From assembly GCF_003721435.2 (NCBI RefSeq), contig NZ_CP054585.1, positions 1,922,001-1,986,000 on the forward strand: a stretch of 64,000 bases of DNA, given 5' to 3'. The stretch comes from Halorubrum sp. CBA1229 (GTDB taxonomy: Archaea > Halobacteriota > Halobacteria > Halobacteriales > Haloferacaceae). The notes under the pieces are model-generated. The model saw only the letters and a program-made list of their open reading frames with translations, ran no database searches and was not told the DNA's origin. Below are positions 26,344 to 34,864 of the stretch, in pieces. The translations under genes and the position numbers were made by a program. The stretch's first letter is position 1; every line of letters starts with the position of its first letter.

Positions 26344-27633
26344 TCACCGCTCGACGCGCAGCTCGCGCTTGTCGGCCACGGCGTCCGCCTCGGGGAAGTC
26401 GCCGCCGCCGAGCAGCCCGCGCGCCGCCTTCTTCCCCCACTCGACCGCGGGCTGGGTGAACGTCGAGACGCTCGCCAGCTCGCCGTACAGCACGCAGGCG
26501 GCCTCCATCGCGTAGAGGAGCTCCCCGAGGCTGCGCTCGTCGACGCGGTCGATCTCGACGCGCAGGTTCGGCACGTCGGCGGCCGCGAGGCTCGCCTCGG
26601 TCGCCTCGAACTCGGCGTCCAGTAAGTCGCCGAGCGACGAGCCGCCGAGGTACGCGAGCCCGTCGAGGTCGGTCTCGGGGATCGGCGTCTCCGCGCGCTC
26701 GGTCGGGCGGATCAGCGAGACGAGCTTGTCCGGCGGGCCGGCGCGGTACAACTGCAGCTGCGAGTGCTGGTCGGTCGCGCCGAGCGCCCGCGCCGGGGTC
26801 TGGCCGAGCCCGTCCTTGCCGAGGCTCTCGGCCCACAGCTGCGCGAACCACTCCGCGAACGTCTCCAGCGACTCCGCGTACGGCATCACGGCGTTCGTGA
26901 GCGCGCCGCGCTCCGCGAGCGCGTACGTCGCCGCGCCGTAGGCGTACGCGGGCGACTCGAACAGCGACCCCGAGAGGCTCTCCATTCCGTCGCGGCCCCC
27001 CGCGAGCACGGCCTCGATGTCGTGGCCCTGCAGCGCCGGCACCGCGAGCCCGACCGTCGAGAGCGCGGTGAACCGCCCCGGCACCCCGGCCGGCACGTCG
27101 AGCGCGGGGAGGTCGTGGTCGTCGGCGAGCGCCCGGAGGTTCCCCGCCTCGCCGGTCGTCACGAGGGTGCGCTCGGTCCAGTCGACGCCCGCCTCGGCCA
27201 TCGCCTCGCGGACGACGAGGAAGTTCGCGAGCGTCTCCGCGGTCGTCCCGGACCGCGAGACGACGTTGACGACGGTGTCGGCGAGCGGGAGGTCGTCGAG
27301 CAAGGCGTCGACCGCGTCGGGGTCGACGTTGTCGAGGAAGTACGCGTCCACGTCGCTCTCGAGGGCGTTCGAGAGCGTCGCCGCGCCGAGCGCGCTCCCG
27401 CCGATCCCCACGGTGAGGACGGCCTCCGGGCGGTCGAACCGGTCGGTCGCCGCGCGGATCGCCTCCGCGTCGGTCGTCTCCGGCAGGGTCAGCGCGGCGT
27501 AGCCGAACTCCTCGTCGGCCATGCCGGCGGCGATCCGGTCGTGCGCGTCCGCCACGCGCTCGTCGAGCCGCTCCAGCGTCTCGTCGGTGAGTCCGGGCGT
27601 CGTCTCCAGTGCGTTGCCGAGGTCGACGTTCAT
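26344..27633 (-). CDS. pgi: Glucose-6-phosphate isomerase
   Basis: 429 residues starting MNVDLGNALETTPGL. The sugar-isomerase core shows VGIGGSALGAATLSNAL, NVVSRSGTTAETLANFLVVREAM and GKDGLGQTPARALGATDQHSQLQL, with the catalytic Glu region GVPGRFTALSTVGL. The enzyme converts glucose-6-phosphate and fructose-6-phosphate, in haloarchaea mainly for gluconeogenesis. It is a typical-length archaeal form. The ATG at 27633 follows TTTAAGCC on the minus strand at leaderless spacing. Confidence 0.95.
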   Translation of the reverse strand: MNVDLGNALETTPGLTDETLERLDERVADAHDRIAAGMADEEFGYAALTLPETTDAEAIRAATDRFDRPEAVLTVGIGGSALGAATLSNALESDVDAYFLDNVDPDAVDALLDDLPLADTVVNVVSRSGTTAETLANFLVVREAMAEAGVDWTERTLVTTGEAGNLRALADDHDLPALDVPAGVPGRFTALSTVGLAVPALQGHDIEAVLAGGRDGMESLSGSLFESPAYAYGAATYALAERGALTNAVMPYAESLETFAEWFAQLWAESLGKDGLGQTPARALGATDQHSQLQLYRAGPPDKLVSLIRPTERAETPIPETDLDGLAYLGGSSLGDLLDAEFEATEASLAAADVPNLRVEIDRVDERSLGELLYAMEAACVLYGELASVSTFTQPAVEWGKKAARGLLGGGDFPEADAVADKRELRVER

Positions 27634-27680
27634 ACCTCCCTACGCGGGCGACCGAGGCTTAAAACCGGTCGTCTGCTCTC

Positions 27681-28778
27681 TCAATCCGCCGGAATCACCG
27701 ACTCGTCGTCGCCGAGCGCGGGCCGACCGAACCACCGGTCGAACGCGAGCGGGCCGGAGCCGAGCGTGAAGACCGCCGAGGCCATCCCGAACAGCGCCAC
27801 GTGGGCGAGGACGGGGTCGTCCGGGAGCCCGAACAGCGTCGTCGTGAACAGCACGAACGAGAGCGCTGCCGCGCCGCGGGTGAAGAAGCCGGCGATCAGC
27901 GCCAGCCCGACCGCGATCTCGGTCACCCCGGCGCCGACGACCCACAGCCCGGGGTCGACGGGGACGACCGACGTGAGGTCGTACTTCTCGACGACGAGCA
28001 GCGCGCTGCCGGGGTCCGCGAGCTTCTGGACGAGCCCGAGGTAGACGAACGTGACGCCCATCCCGACCCGGAGGACCGTCGGGACGTACCGCCGGAGGGG
28101 GGCCGCCGCGTCGAGGAACGACTTCAGGTGATGGACGGGGTCGATCCGGCCGTAGTACGACCCGGGCGTGCTCGCGACCGCGAGCAGCATGTCGTCCGCG
28201 CTCGGCCGGCCGCCGCCGAGGATCGCCAGCGCGACCAACACCGGGACGTACTCCATCGCGAGGACGACGCCGGGGTCGACCGCGAGGAGGACCCACGCGT
28301 ACGCCAGCAGGCCGATCGCCGAGGCGATCCGGGTCGCGAGCCCGAAGAGGACGCAGAAGCCGAGCCCGATGAACAGCACGCGGAGGAGCGGGCTCGACCC
28401 GGTGTCGAACGAGAGCGTCGGCGCGAACAGGTACCCCTGGAAGCCGGCGCCGACGAGGGGAAGCCCGACGGAGAGCCGCAGCATCCACGGCACGAGGTCG
28501 CCGTAGCCGGCGAGCGTCTCGCGCAGGACGACGACGTCGACGATCGTCGGGCGCACCCACAGATACGCGGCGATCCCGACGACGGCGAGGAGGCCGGAGC
28601 CGCCGAACACCGCCGCGTTGAGCGGGTCCGACAGCACCTCGGCGGTGAACGCGATCGCGTCGAGCGGATCGCCCGACCCCTCGGTGACGTAGTCGACGTG
28701 GGCCGCCGCCGGCCGCGCGGCGAGCGTCGCGACCAGGGCGAACGCGGCGGCGGCGATCGACCGGGAGCGAAGGGACAT
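27681..28778 (-). CDS. DoxX-family membrane protein, long form
   Basis: 365 residues starting MSLRSRSIAAAAFALV, a cleavable-type signal with ARPAAAHVDYV after it. About nine helices follow. The region MGVTFVYLGLVQKLADPGSALLVVEKY and the segment VGLALIAGFFTRGAAAL are DoxX-like and are preceded by a similar half (RLSVGLPLVGAGFQGYLF), suggesting a duplicated DoxX unit. The AAHVDYV start is seen in haloarchaeal DoxX proteins that may interact with thiols or quinones. Monocistronic. Confidence 0.8.
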   Translation of the reverse strand: MSLRSRSIAAAAFALVATLAARPAAAHVDYVTEGSGDPLDAIAFTAEVLSDPLNAAVFGGSGLLAVVGIAAYLWVRPTIVDVVVLRETLAGYGDLVPWMLRLSVGLPLVGAGFQGYLFAPTLSFDTGSSPLLRVLFIGLGFCVLFGLATRIASAIGLLAYAWVLLAVDPGVVLAMEYVPVLVALAILGGGRPSADDMLLAVASTPGSYYGRIDPVHHLKSFLDAAAPLRRYVPTVLRVGMGVTFVYLGLVQKLADPGSALLVVEKYDLTSVVPVDPGLWVVGAGVTEIAVGLALIAGFFTRGAAALSFVLFTTTLFGLPDDPVLAHVALFGMASAVFTLGSGPLAFDRWFGRPALGDDESVIPAD

Positions 28779-28876
28779 ACTCTGTTTAGGGACCGGACGC
28801 ACCTAACGGTATTTCTTCACGAACGTTCGAAAGCGACCGCAGGACGGCCGAGTCCGCGGAGACCGACGCGATCCGC

Positions 28877-29434
28877 CTACGGCGCGCGAGCGACGACGCC
28901 GAACGTCTCCGTCCGCGTCGATTCGGAGACGACCTCGAAGCCGGCCGCCTCCAGCGCTTCGACCGCGTCGGCGGCGGCGAACCGCTCGTCGACCGGCGGG
29001 CCGTGTTCGCCGTCGCCGTCGGCGGTCCAGTCGAAGACCACGAGGAGCCCGCCGGAGCGGATCGTTCGCGCAAGCTCCGCGATCGACGCGTCGCTCGCGA
29101 ACTCGTGGTACGTCATCGTCGACACGGCACCGTCGAGCTCGTCGTCGGCAAACGGGAGGTCAGCCACGTCGCTCGCGACGAGGTCGACGTTCTCCGGCAC
29201 GCCCTTCTCGCGGTACAAGTCGTGCATCTCTGCCTGCACGTCGACGCCGTACACCGTCTCGACGTGCGGGGCGACGCTGTCGGTATAAAAGCCGGTGCCG
29301 CTCCCCAAGTCGGCGACGACGTCGAGGCCGGCCGAGACGAGCGGCCCGATCAGCTCTTCGGCCGACACCCATCGGTATCGGTCGGGACGCTCCAGCCGCT
29401 CCGCCTGCTCGGCGTCGAACGTGTGGAAACCCAT
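28877..29434 (-). CDS. Class I SAM-dependent methyltransferase (UbiE-like)
   Basis: 185 residues starting MGFHTFDAEQAERLERPDRY. Motif I is VADLGSGTGFYTDSVAP, motif II YGVDVQAEM, motif III LPFADDELDGAVSTMTYHEF and motif IV IRSGGLLVVFDWTADG. The short form with N-terminal DAEQAERLERPDRYRW is common in haloarchaea and of unknown substrate. It is downstream of the aminotransferase on the same strand, separated by 180 bases of tandem-repeat-rich DNA, so probably independent. Confidence 0.85.
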   Translation of the reverse strand: MGFHTFDAEQAERLERPDRYRWVSAEELIGPLVSAGLDVVADLGSGTGFYTDSVAPHVETVYGVDVQAEMHDLYREKGVPENVDLVASDVADLPFADDELDGAVSTMTYHEFASDASIAELARTIRSGGLLVVFDWTADGDGEHGPPVDERFAAADAVEALEAAGFEVVSESTRTETFGVVARAP

Positions 29435-29471
29435 ATCCAGTATTGCACGCCGAACGCTAAAACGCGTCCGA

Positions 29472-29600
29472 TCGAGCGACGGCGGGTCGGCCCGCGGCCG
29501 CGCGGTTCGTCGCGCCGACGGGTCGGTCTGCCGCCGCGGGACTCGTCGCGCCGGCGGGCCGGTCCGGTGTCGCGAGACCCGTCGCGCCGGCGGCGCTCAC
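29472..29600. repeat. 36-base tandem repeat downstream of class V aminotransferase
   Basis: Units beginning CGTCGCGCCGRCGG start at 29508, 29544 and 29580 (36-base steps), with a more diverged unit before them at 29472. The array fills most of the gap between the aminotransferase stop at 29615 and the methyltransferase start. Confidence 0.75.
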
Positions 29601-29614
29601 AATCGCCGCGGGCC

Positions 29615-30769
29615 TCACCACTCCGCGTCGAGCGCGTCGATCAGTCGGTCGACCTCGGCCTCGGTGGAGACGGCGTGGACGGAGGCGCGGATCGCGTTCG
29701 GATGCGGCAGCGACCGCACGACGATGTCCCGCTCCGCGAGGCGCTCCACGGTCGCGTCGGGGTCGTCGACGTCGATCGTGACGAGCCCGCTCTCGAACTC
29801 GCGGGGGCTCAGGAGTCGGTCCGCGGGGACGCCCGCCTTGAGCCGGTCGGTGAGCGACGCGATCCGGGACTCGATCGCGTCGAGGCCGACCGCGTCGATC
29901 GCGTCGAGCGCCTCGGCGAGGCCGACGTGGGCGGCGGCGGTCGTCGAGCCGATCTCGAAGCGCTTCGCGCCCTCCTTGAACTCGATCTCAGACGCGCTCG
30001 GGTCGTCGACGCTGCGGTAGCCGACGGCGCGCGGCGCCAGGTCCGCGGCGGCGTCGCGGTCGACGTAGAGGAAGCCGGCGCCCCACGGGCCGAGGACCCA
30101 CTTGTGGCCCGCGGCGGCGACCGCGTCGGCGCCCCACGCCGACACGTCCATAGGGCCCTGTCCGGGCGACTGGACGGCGTCGACGAGGGTGAACGCGCCG
30201 GCCTCGTTCGCGACCTCGACGAGGTCGGCGACCGGGAGCCGCGTCCCGTGCGTCCACGTGATCGCGCTGAAGCAGACGAGCCGCGCGTCGGCGACCGCCT
30301 CGGCGTACTCCTCGCGGTCGACGCGACCGTCTTCGGTCTCCAGGACGCGGACCTCGACGCCCTCGCGTTCGAGCCGCTTCCACGGGAGGATCCCGGCCGG
30401 GTGCTCCAGGTCGGTCCGGACGACGACGTCGCCGGGCTCCCAGTCGATCGCGCCCGCGATGCGATTGATCCCGTCGGTCGTGCTCTCCGTGAGGGCGATC
30501 TCGGCCGGCTCGGCCCCGACGAACGCGGCGATCCGCTCGCGCACCGACTCGTACGTCTCGAAGGCGTGACCGTACGGGTCGGTCGCCGCGGAGCCGTACT
30601 CGTGGTCGGCGATGAACCCGGACGCGGCCTCGACGACGTACTTCGGGCTCGGCCCGTGCGCGCCGAAGTTGAAGTACGCCGCCTCCCCGAGCGCCGGCAC
30701 GTCGGCGCGCAGCTCTCGGGGCGTCATCCCGTCGTCTCGGGTCAGCATCTCGCCGTCGGGTTCGGCCAT
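29615..30769 (-). CDS. Class V aminotransferase (cysteine desulfurase-like)
   Basis: 384 residues. The PLP Lys lies in AAAGHKWVLGPWGAGFLY; other family features are AYFNFGAHGPSP, TESTTDGINRIAGAIDW, DLEHPAGILPW and VDAVQSPGQGPMDVSAWGAD. It belongs to the SufS/NifS-like fold, but no mobile Cys loop typical of true desulfurases is obvious, so the substrate is open. Its ATG directly follows the TGA of thioredoxin, so the two are co-transcribed and coupled. Confidence 0.88.
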   Translation of the reverse strand: MAEPDGEMLTRDDGMTPRELRADVPALGEAAYFNFGAHGPSPKYVVEAASGFIADHEYGSAATDPYGHAFETYESVRERIAAFVGAEPAEIALTESTTDGINRIAGAIDWEPGDVVVRTDLEHPAGILPWKRLEREGVEVRVLETEDGRVDREEYAEAVADARLVCFSAITWTHGTRLPVADLVEVANEAGAFTLVDAVQSPGQGPMDVSAWGADAVAAAGHKWVLGPWGAGFLYVDRDAAADLAPRAVGYRSVDDPSASEIEFKEGAKRFEIGSTTAAAHVGLAEALDAIDAVGLDAIESRIASLTDRLKAGVPADRLLSPREFESGLVTIDVDDPDATVERLAERDIVVRSLPHPNAIRASVHAVSTEAEVDRLIDALDAEW

Positions 30770-31111
30770 TCAGGCGGTGTGCTCCGTGATCGCGTCGGTC
30801 AGGGCGTCCTCGTTTTGCGCGCCGACCATGCGGTCGGCGAGCTCGCCGCCGGCGAACACGAGCAGCGTCGGGATGCCCTGCACGCCGTACTCGGCCGCGA
30901 GCGACTGGTGGACGTCGACGTCGACCTTCACGACGGCGGCGTCGGTCTCCGCGGCGACCGACTCCACGGCGGGCTCCATCATCCGACACGGACCGCACCA
31001 GTCGGCGTAGAAGTCGACGAGGACCACGTCGTGGTCGGCGACCAGGTCGTCGAACTCGTCGGGACTGGACAGCTGAATCGGTTCCGCGGGAACGGACTCG
31101 GTTGAACTCAT
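30770..31111 (-). CDS. trx: Thioredoxin
   Basis: 113 residues starting MSSTESVPAEPIQL. The active site is WCGPC (38-42) in LVDFYADWCGPCRMMEP, with cis-Pro in GIPTLLVFAGG. It is a cytoplasmic dithiol reductant. The start at 31111 is set by a TATA-like CTATTATC about 28 bases upstream that is part of a 30-base box also found before the TauE operon. The stop and the next start are contiguous (TGAATG) with the class V aminotransferase. Confidence 0.95.
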   Translation of the reverse strand: MSSTESVPAEPIQLSSPDEFDDLVADHDVVLVDFYADWCGPCRMMEPAVESVAAETDAAVVKVDVDVHQSLAAEYGVQGIPTLLVFAGGELADRMVGAQNEDALTDAITEHTA

Positions 31112-31134
31112 ACTCTCCAGTACGCCGCCAGCGG

Positions 31135-31164
31135 TGATAATAGTTTTGGGTATTCCGTACAATA
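31135..31164 (-). promoter_or_regulatory. Promoter box of thioredoxin, shared with the TauE operon
   Basis: On the minus strand the box reads TATTGTAC, six bases, CCCAAAAC, one base, ATTATCA. It matches 33844-33873 at 25 of 30 positions. The ATTATC part sits at TATA position for a leaderless start at 31111, so TATTGTAC is in activator position and CCCAAAAC at BRE position. Confidence 0.65.
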
Positions 31165-31251
31165 TCGTGTGGGCGAGTGTCACCGGGCGGACCGGTCCGG
31201 AGGCGCGACGGTCGACAGCCATTAGGCGGTGACGCGTCCTCGTTGCACTCG

Positions 31252-32508
31252 ATGACCGACGCGAGCCCGACCGACGCGACGTCAACCGACGCCGAGCGCC
31301 GGGCGCGGCCGCACCGCGCGCGGCTGCTCGCGACGCTGCGCGTCCAGTACCCCGACGCGCTCGCCGACCGCGGCTACCGGCTCCTCCACCCGGAGACGGG
31401 GGATCGCTACACCGGCGACCGGCGACACCTGGTCGCGGCCTGCCGGTCGGTCGCCAATTTCGCGCTCGGCGCCCTCGCGGACGGCCCGGACTGGTGCGTC
31501 CCGGCGGCCGAACACGGTCTGGCGTTCCTGCGCGAGGCTCACCGAAGCGACGACGGCGGCTACCGGCTCGTCGTCACGGCCGACGGCGACCCGATCGACC
31601 GCACGCGGTCGGCGTACGGCCACGCGTTCGTCCTGCTGGCGTACGCCCGCGCCGCGGACGCCGGGATCGACGGCGCCCGCGAGGGGATCGCGGCGACGCA
31701 CGCGCTGATCGAGGAACGGTTCCGCGACGACGCCGGGCTGCTCCGGAGCGACTGCGACGCCGAGTGGACCGAGGTAGAGCCGTACCGCGGCCAGAACGCG
31801 AACATGCACGCCTGCGAGGCGTACCTCGCCGCGTACGAGGCGACGGGCGAGGACCGGTACCTCGATCGAGCGCGCCGCATCGCCGAGGCGATCGCGGTCG
31901 ATCTCGCGAGCGAGACGAGAGGCCTTCTCTGGGAGCATTACACCCCCGAGTGGGAGCACGATTTCGGGTACAACGCCGACGAGCCCCGCCATCAGTTCCG
32001 CCCGCCGGGGTATCAGCCGGGCCACCACGCTGAGTGGGCGAAGCTCCTCGCGCTCCTCGACCGGTACGACGCGGAGGAGCCCGCGGCATCGATCGACGGC
32101 GCCGACATCGACTGGTACGACCGCGCCCGCGAGCTGTTCGACGTCGCCGTCGACCGCGGCTGGGCGGAGAACGGGTTCGTCTACACGCACGCGGCCGACG
32201 GCTCCCCGCTCGTCGAGGACCGGTACGGCTGGGCGCTCGCGGAGGCGATCGGGGCGGCCGCGGCGCTCGCGGAGCGGGCGGCGACGCGCGGCGACGCCGA
32301 CGCGGCCGAGCGGTTCCGACGCTGGCACCGCCGATTCGCGGTTCGGACGGACCTGTACCGCGGGCCGGCCGGCGTCTGGTACGAGAAGCGGCTCCCGTCG
32401 GACGCCGAGGGGGACCTCGTCGCGCCGGAGCCGCCGGGCGTCGAGCCCGACTACCACCCCGCGGGCGCGTTCTTCGAGAGCTGGCGGTCGGTGCGACGGA
32501 CGCCGTAA
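31252..32508 (+). CDS. AGE-family epimerase/isomerase
   Basis: 418 residues starting MTDASPTDATSTDAERR. It has an (alpha/alpha)6-barrel signature of N-acylglucosamine 2-epimerase and mannose isomerase relatives: RSAYGHAFVLLAYARAADAG, YRGQNANMHACEAYLAAYEATG, HQFRPPGYQPGHHAEWAKLLALL and YGWALAEAIGAAAALAE, with the expected His residues. It should isomerise an aldose and ketose or epimerise a sugar. It is divergent from thioredoxin and monocistronic. Confidence 0.88.
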   Translation: MTDASPTDATSTDAERRARPHRARLLATLRVQYPDALADRGYRLLHPETGDRYTGDRRHLVAACRSVANFALGALADGPDWCVPAAEHGLAFLREAHRSDDGGYRLVVTADGDPIDRTRSAYGHAFVLLAYARAADAGIDGAREGIAATHALIEERFRDDAGLLRSDCDAEWTEVEPYRGQNANMHACEAYLAAYEATGEDRYLDRARRIAEAIAVDLASETRGLLWEHYTPEWEHDFGYNADEPRHQFRPPGYQPGHHAEWAKLLALLDRYDAEEPAASIDGADIDWYDRARELFDVAVDRGWAENGFVYTHAADGSPLVEDRYGWALAEAIGAAAALAERAATRGDADAAERFRRWHRRFAVRTDLYRGPAGVWYEKRLPSDAEGDLVAPEPPGVEPDYHPAGAFFESWRSVRRTP

Positions 32509-32542
32509 GGCGTCGGTCCCGAGCGTTCGCGCGTCGGTTCCG

Positions 32543-33586
32543 TTACGCCGACGGCGCGGCGTCGCGGCCCCCGCGGACCGCGACCGCGCCGTGGTAGAGG
32601 ATGATGGCGCAGACGAACAGCGCCGAGCCGACCAGCAGGACGAAGCTGACTCGGTCGAGGACCGGCATCGCCAGCCACGCCGAGACCTCGCCGAGCGCGA
32701 CGGCGAGGCTCGCGATCAGGAGCATGAGCCCGAAGTAGATCGTCACGTCGTCCTCGTCCACGTACGCGGTCGCGCCGGAGCCGATCCGCGCGCCGAGCGC
32801 GCTCCCGAGCAGCAGCGCGGTGACGATGCCGAGGTCGATGACCCCCGCCCGCCCGTAGGTGAACGCGCCGACGCCCCCCGACATCAGCCCGCCGAACAGG
32901 CTGGTCCCGACCGCCGCCGCCAGCGAGGTGCCGATCAGGTAGTAGATGGCCGGCATCCGGACGAAGCCGCCGCCGACCCCGAGGAATCCGGAGATCAGGC
33001 CGACGCCGCCGCCGACGCCGGAGATTGTCCACAGCGACGCCTCGCTCCCGTCCGCGAGCGTCATCATCGGCGGGATGTTGTACGACTTGATCTTCCGGGC
33101 GATCTCGGGGACGTCGTCCTCGGGCGCGTCGTCGGCCGGGGTCCCGCTTTCTCCGTCCGGCTCGTCTCCCGCCGCGTCCGGCTCGTCGCTCAGCGCGCTC
33201 CGCGTGAAGAGGATCCCGATGGCCGCGAGCAGGATGACGTACGCGACGCCGACGACGACGCCCGCGATCCCGAGCACCTCCAGCCCGAACACCAGGCGAC
33301 TGCCGAGCTCGATGCCGACCGTGATCCCGACGAACATCAGCGCGCCGAGCCGGTAGTCCACCTGCCCGGCGTCGTGGTGTTTCAGCGTCGCTATCACCGC
33401 CGTCCCGAACACGAACGCCATCGAGCTCCCGATGGCGACCGGCGCGGGGTATCCGAGGATGAGCAGCGCGGGCGTCACGAGGAACGACCCGCCCATCCCG
33501 AAGAAGCCGAAGAACACCCCGACCATGAACCCGAAGACGACGAACAGCGCGAAGAGGTCGGCGCTCAGTCCGAGAAGCTCGAACAT
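32543..33586 (-). CDS. TauE/SafE-family sulfite/sulfonate exporter
   Basis: 347 residues with about eight membrane helices in two halves. Each half has a Gly-rich motif: FFGFFGMGGSFLVTPALLILG and SGFLGVGGGFVRMPAIYYLIG. The halves are joined by a long acidic cytoplasmic loop (about 135-170, SDEPDAAGDEPDGES). The family moves sulfite, sulfonates or other sulfur anions. The upstream small membrane gene ends one base before this start, so the two are an operon under the shared 30-base box. Confidence 0.92.
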   Translation of the reverse strand: MFELLGLSADLFALFVVFGFMVGVFFGFFGMGGSFLVTPALLILGYPAPVAIGSSMAFVFGTAVIATLKHHDAGQVDYRLGALMFVGITVGIELGSRLVFGLEVLGIAGVVVGVAYVILLAAIGILFTRSALSDEPDAAGDEPDGESGTPADDAPEDDVPEIARKIKSYNIPPMMTLADGSEASLWTISGVGGGVGLISGFLGVGGGFVRMPAIYYLIGTSLAAAVGTSLFGGLMSGGVGAFTYGRAGVIDLGIVTALLLGSALGARIGSGATAYVDEDDVTIYFGLMLLIASLAVALGEVSAWLAMPVLDRVSFVLLVGSALFVCAIILYHGAVAVRGGRDAAPSA

Positions 33587-33745
33587 CTATATCCGCCGTA
33601 TCCGTTTAAATACGGTCGACGCAAGCTTGTCCTCGAGCACCCCGTAGACGGCGTACAGAAGTGCCGCCTCGACGAGGACGAGACCGATCACGGCGAGCGC
33701 TGCGATCGTGGGGGACGCGCCGGGGAGCAGCTCCGTGCCCGTCAT
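33587..33745 (-). CDS. Small membrane protein (DUF7512-like) paired with TauE/SafE
   Basis: 52 residues starting MTGTELLPGASPTIAAL. One hydrophobic helix (AALAVIGLVLVEAALLYAVYG) is followed by a basic tail ending KRIRRI. The one-helix plan with VLVEAALLYAVYG resembles DUF7512, small proteins I recall next to TauE/SafE genes in haloarchaea. The stop TAG abuts the exporter ATG. It may be an accessory subunit of the exporter. Its own start overlaps the stop of a 25-codon leader ORF (ATGA). Confidence 0.7.
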   Translation of the reverse strand: MTGTELLPGASPTIAALAVIGLVLVEAALLYAVYGVLEDKLASTVFKRIRRI

Positions 33746-33819
33746 CGGCTCTCCGCTCCGCGTCCGGCGTCTGCGCCCGGCGATCGCGTCGGATACGTCT
33801 CTGTGTACGTCTCTTTCAT
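33742..33819 (-). CDS. 25-codon leader ORF ATGA-coupled to the DUF7512-TauE operon
   Basis: The ATG at 33819 lies about 28 bases from the ATTATC of the shared box, at the leaderless start position. It opens a 25-residue peptide beginning MKETYTETYP and ending GAESR. Its TGA overlaps the ATG of the small membrane gene in the form ATGA. The short polar peptide may serve to couple or attenuate translation of the exporter operon. No match is claimed. Confidence 0.4.
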   Translation of the reverse strand: MKETYTETYPTRSPGADAGRGAESR

Positions 33820-33843
33820 ATACCGTCCGTAGCGTGCGTGTGC

Positions 33844-33873
33844 TGATAATGGTTTTGGGATTGACGTACAATA
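33844..33873 (-). promoter_or_regulatory. Promoter box of the DUF7512-TauE operon, shared with thioredoxin
   Basis: On the minus strand the box reads TATTGTAC, six bases, CCCAAAAC, one base, ATTATCA, nearly as upstream of thioredoxin. The ATTATC element is at leaderless distance from the leader ORF at 33819. The remaining gap up to 34138 holds a 30-base tandem repeat and no credible gene. Confidence 0.65.
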
Positions 33874-34050
33874 CTATATCCGCATGACGGACGGAACACT
33901 GCCGATAACTTCCGCGTACGTTATGCCGCCCGACGACTCGGATCTCGCATCGGCGGAAGACGACCGCAGTCGAACCCCTCGCGACGCGTGCACACCGGTC
34001 AGTCAGTGTCGTCAGTGCGTCTCCAGTAGACACGGTGATCCGGCAGCAAA

Positions 34051-34125
34051 GGCGATGTCGCGGCGGTCGCGAGGGAAACGGGCGATGTTGCGGCGGTCGC
34101 GAGGGAAACGGGCGATGTCGCGGCG
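34051..34125. repeat. 30-base tandem repeat at the 3' end of the membrane hydrolase gene
   Basis: Units GGCGATGTCGCGGCGGTCGC plus GAGGGAAACG occur at 34051 and 34081 (one base differs) with a half unit at 34111. They lie 14 bases past the stop of the minus-strand gene at 34139. Confidence 0.9.
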
Positions 34126-34138
34126 CGCGGGTGACGGG

Positions 34139-34756
34139 CTACTCGGTCGGCTCCGTGTCCGTGTACCGGTCCGGCAGATACGGGGTCAGCGCCGCCGGCA
34201 CCAGCGGGATCACGAGCGCGGCGAGCTCCGCGAGGTGCCGCCGGAGGAGGGTGTACACGGCGGCGACGAGCAGGGTCCCGGCCACGATCAGCCGGAGGGG
34301 CCCGTTGAGCAGGTAGAGGAGCGGGAGCGCCAGCCCGACGGAGAGCGCGAGGTCCTCTGCGGCGCCGTCGTACCTGATCCCGCGACGCGGCGCGACCCAG
34401 CGCTTCCGGTAGTGGTCGTACACCGCGCGGTCGGAGTTCCCCTCCCAGGGACGCAGCTCCAGCCCGCCGCCGTACATGTCGGAGACGCTGTGGAGCGCCG
34501 CCCCGAGGAAGAACAGGGCCGCGGCGACGGTCACCGCGGAGGGGGTCACGAGGGCGGCGACGAGTGAGACGCCGGCGAACGCGGAGTAGTAGTTGGGGTA
34601 GTGGAGGGTCTTCCGGTGGCCGACGTACATGTCGAGGTCGGGGAAGAGCCCGCCGAGGAACCCCGCGACGAACCCGACGGTCGCCAGTTCCGGCGCCACG
34701 CGCACGAGCGGCGCGGCGAGCAGCATCCCGGCGAGCACATGGGTCGGGAGCATCAT
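34139..34756 (-). CDS. Membrane-bound metal-dependent hydrolase (YdjM/DUF457 type)
   Basis: 205 residues; start MMLPTHVLAGMLLA at 34756 (34753 also possible). Family motifs: PTHVLAG at the N-terminus, GLFPDLDMYVGHRKTLHYP with Asp and His ligands, and LHSVSDMYGGG. About five membrane helices. The family is predicted to hydrolyse phospholipid-like or other substrates at the membrane; the exact reaction is unknown. Monocistronic, ending near a 30-base tandem repeat. Confidence 0.85.
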   Translation of the reverse strand: MMLPTHVLAGMLLAAPLVRVAPELATVGFVAGFLGGLFPDLDMYVGHRKTLHYPNYYSAFAGVSLVAALVTPSAVTVAAALFFLGAALHSVSDMYGGGLELRPWEGNSDRAVYDHYRKRWVAPRRGIRYDGAAEDLALSVGLALPLLYLLNGPLRLIVAGTLLVAAVYTLLRRHLAELAALVIPLVPAALTPYLPDRYTDTEPTE

Positions 34757-34864
34757 CGTGGTGGAACGAAAGCGACAGAAATATTTGAACGTGTCGGCCG
34801 GACCGGCGGCGATCGGTCGAGCGATCCGCCCGGAGGGGGCCCGAAACCCCCGAAACACTCCGTA

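Noticed and set aside
33884-34567. Plus-strand frame beginning MTDGTLPITS
   Set aside because: It soon runs into the 30-base tandem repeat and then lies antisense to the membrane hydrolase gene; no suitable promoter spacing.
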